From contig JACQWU010000326.1 in NCBI GenBank assembly GCA_016209155.1, positions 1 to 6,055 on the forward strand: 6,055 bases of DNA. Direction: 5' to 3'. Shown here one piece after another: positions 5,556 to 6,055 of the stretch. The position numbers and the translations under genes are program-made. Each line of letters starts with the position of its first letter. Position 1 is the stretch's first letter. This DNA is from Candidatus Desantisiibacteriota bacterium. GTDB taxonomy: Bacteria; JACRDZ01. The notes beneath the pieces were generated by a model. That model saw nothing but the letters and a program-made list of their open reading frames with translations, was not told the DNA's origin and did no database searches.

Positions 5556-6055
5556 TCACAAACCTAATCTATCACTTATTTCTTTCATTCCGGAAAGCGA
5601 TATTTCAACAAATTGTTCGAATGTAAGCCCCAATGCTTCACAGGATTTTATCTGATCGCGATTGGCTCCTGCCGCAAATCTTTTTTCCCCAAATCTATTT
5701 ATAACAAATGGGACATCAATGGAAGATAATTTTTTGTCAGGATGAATCAAAGCGCATGCCACAATAAGCCCTGTTACAGGGTCAACAGCATAAAGCGCCC
5801 TATCCATCATGGACTTTACATTCAAAACATAATCATAAAATCTTTGCGCCCAATCAATATATGTTTTTTCAGTACTATAAGAATAATGCTTCAAACGAAT
5901 AGCTTCACGCATTTTCTTTAGTATAATAGTAGCGGACGAATTACATTCGCCTTCTTTCAATTCAATTAAATTAGAATTTAAATCAGACGAATCATTTTTC
6001 AAAAAATTATTCAAATATAATTTAACAGCTTCTTCAGCCTGATTTATTTTCCAAC
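5556..6055 (-). pseudogene. Chimeric frame: N-terminal part of an integron-type tyrosine recombinase fused to the C-terminal half of an HD-domain phosphohydrolase (5' partial)
   Basis: The frame is open to the window edge and reads WKINQAEEAVKLYLNNFL at its upstream end. This resembles the N-terminal extension of integron-like integrases. LKKMREAIRLKHYSYSTEKT followed by YIDWAQRFYDYV is the start of their SAM-like core-binding domain. Near 5811-5820 (NVK/SMMDRALYAVD) the sequence switches to MDRALYAVDPVTGLIVACAL, then the SCEALGLTFEQFVE and EISDRLGL stretches. This is the C-terminal part of small HD-domain hydrolases, which are usually about 185 residues long. The recombinase half lacks the catalytic domain (R..H-x-x-R..Y) and the HD half lacks the metal-binding H..HD..D motifs, so neither activity is expected. 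The downstream TTG at 6014 is a possible internal start, but homology continues upstream, so I extend the feature to the edge. The fusion is in frame with no internal stop, so it may be recent or may make a stable product. Confidence 0.75.

Overview
The window is AT-rich bacterial chromosome. It suggests an anaerobe, because its dominant gene encodes an oxygen-sensitive type of iron-sulfur ATPase/reductase related to 2-hydroxyacyl-CoA dehydratase and benzoyl-CoA reductase activators. I cannot name the phylum. A short zinc-ribbon L28 protein and several families of palindromic intergenic repeats fit many anaerobic lineages (Clostridia, Nitrospirota, deltaproteobacterial groups, candidate phyla).

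Layout. Positions 1-119 hold a REP-like palindrome downstream of rpmB. Positions 120-311 (minus) encode ribosomal protein bL28, with a clear Shine-Dalgarno and a good -35/-10 pair. Positions 312-1213 contain no intact gene. This stretch is decayed restriction/endonuclease DNA: a possible hsdM start fragment (503-579, minus) and a DUF559 endonuclease-like gene that has lost its catalytic middle (591-870, minus). Two copies of a 61-bp double-hairpin repeat (597-657 and 895-955) bracket the DUF559 remnant and are read in its frame. A degenerate third copy (961-999) and another hairpin (450-471) also lie here.

Positions 1304-5533 (plus) encode one very large protein of 1409 residues. It has two tandem BcrAD/BadFG-type ASKHA ATPase domains, a four-cysteine linker, a DUF2229 region and an HgdB-like C-terminal region with further conserved cysteines. 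The family is annotated as 'acyl-CoA dehydratase activase' or CoA-enzyme activase. It apparently joins ATP-driven electron activation and an iron-sulfur reductase module in one chain. Small palindromes are embedded in frame at both inter-domain linkers.

Convergent to it, 5556-6055 (minus, open at the window edge) is a chimeric frame. The N-terminal part of an integron-type tyrosine recombinase runs in frame into the C-terminal half of an HD-domain phosphohydrolase. Neither half keeps its catalytic residues.

Overall, one housekeeping gene and one large, apparently intact metabolic gene sit among remnants of defence and integrase genes and repeats. The recurring theme is small palindromic repeats at gene ends and protein linkers. 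I see no tRNA, rRNA, CRISPR array, intact insertion sequence or origin.
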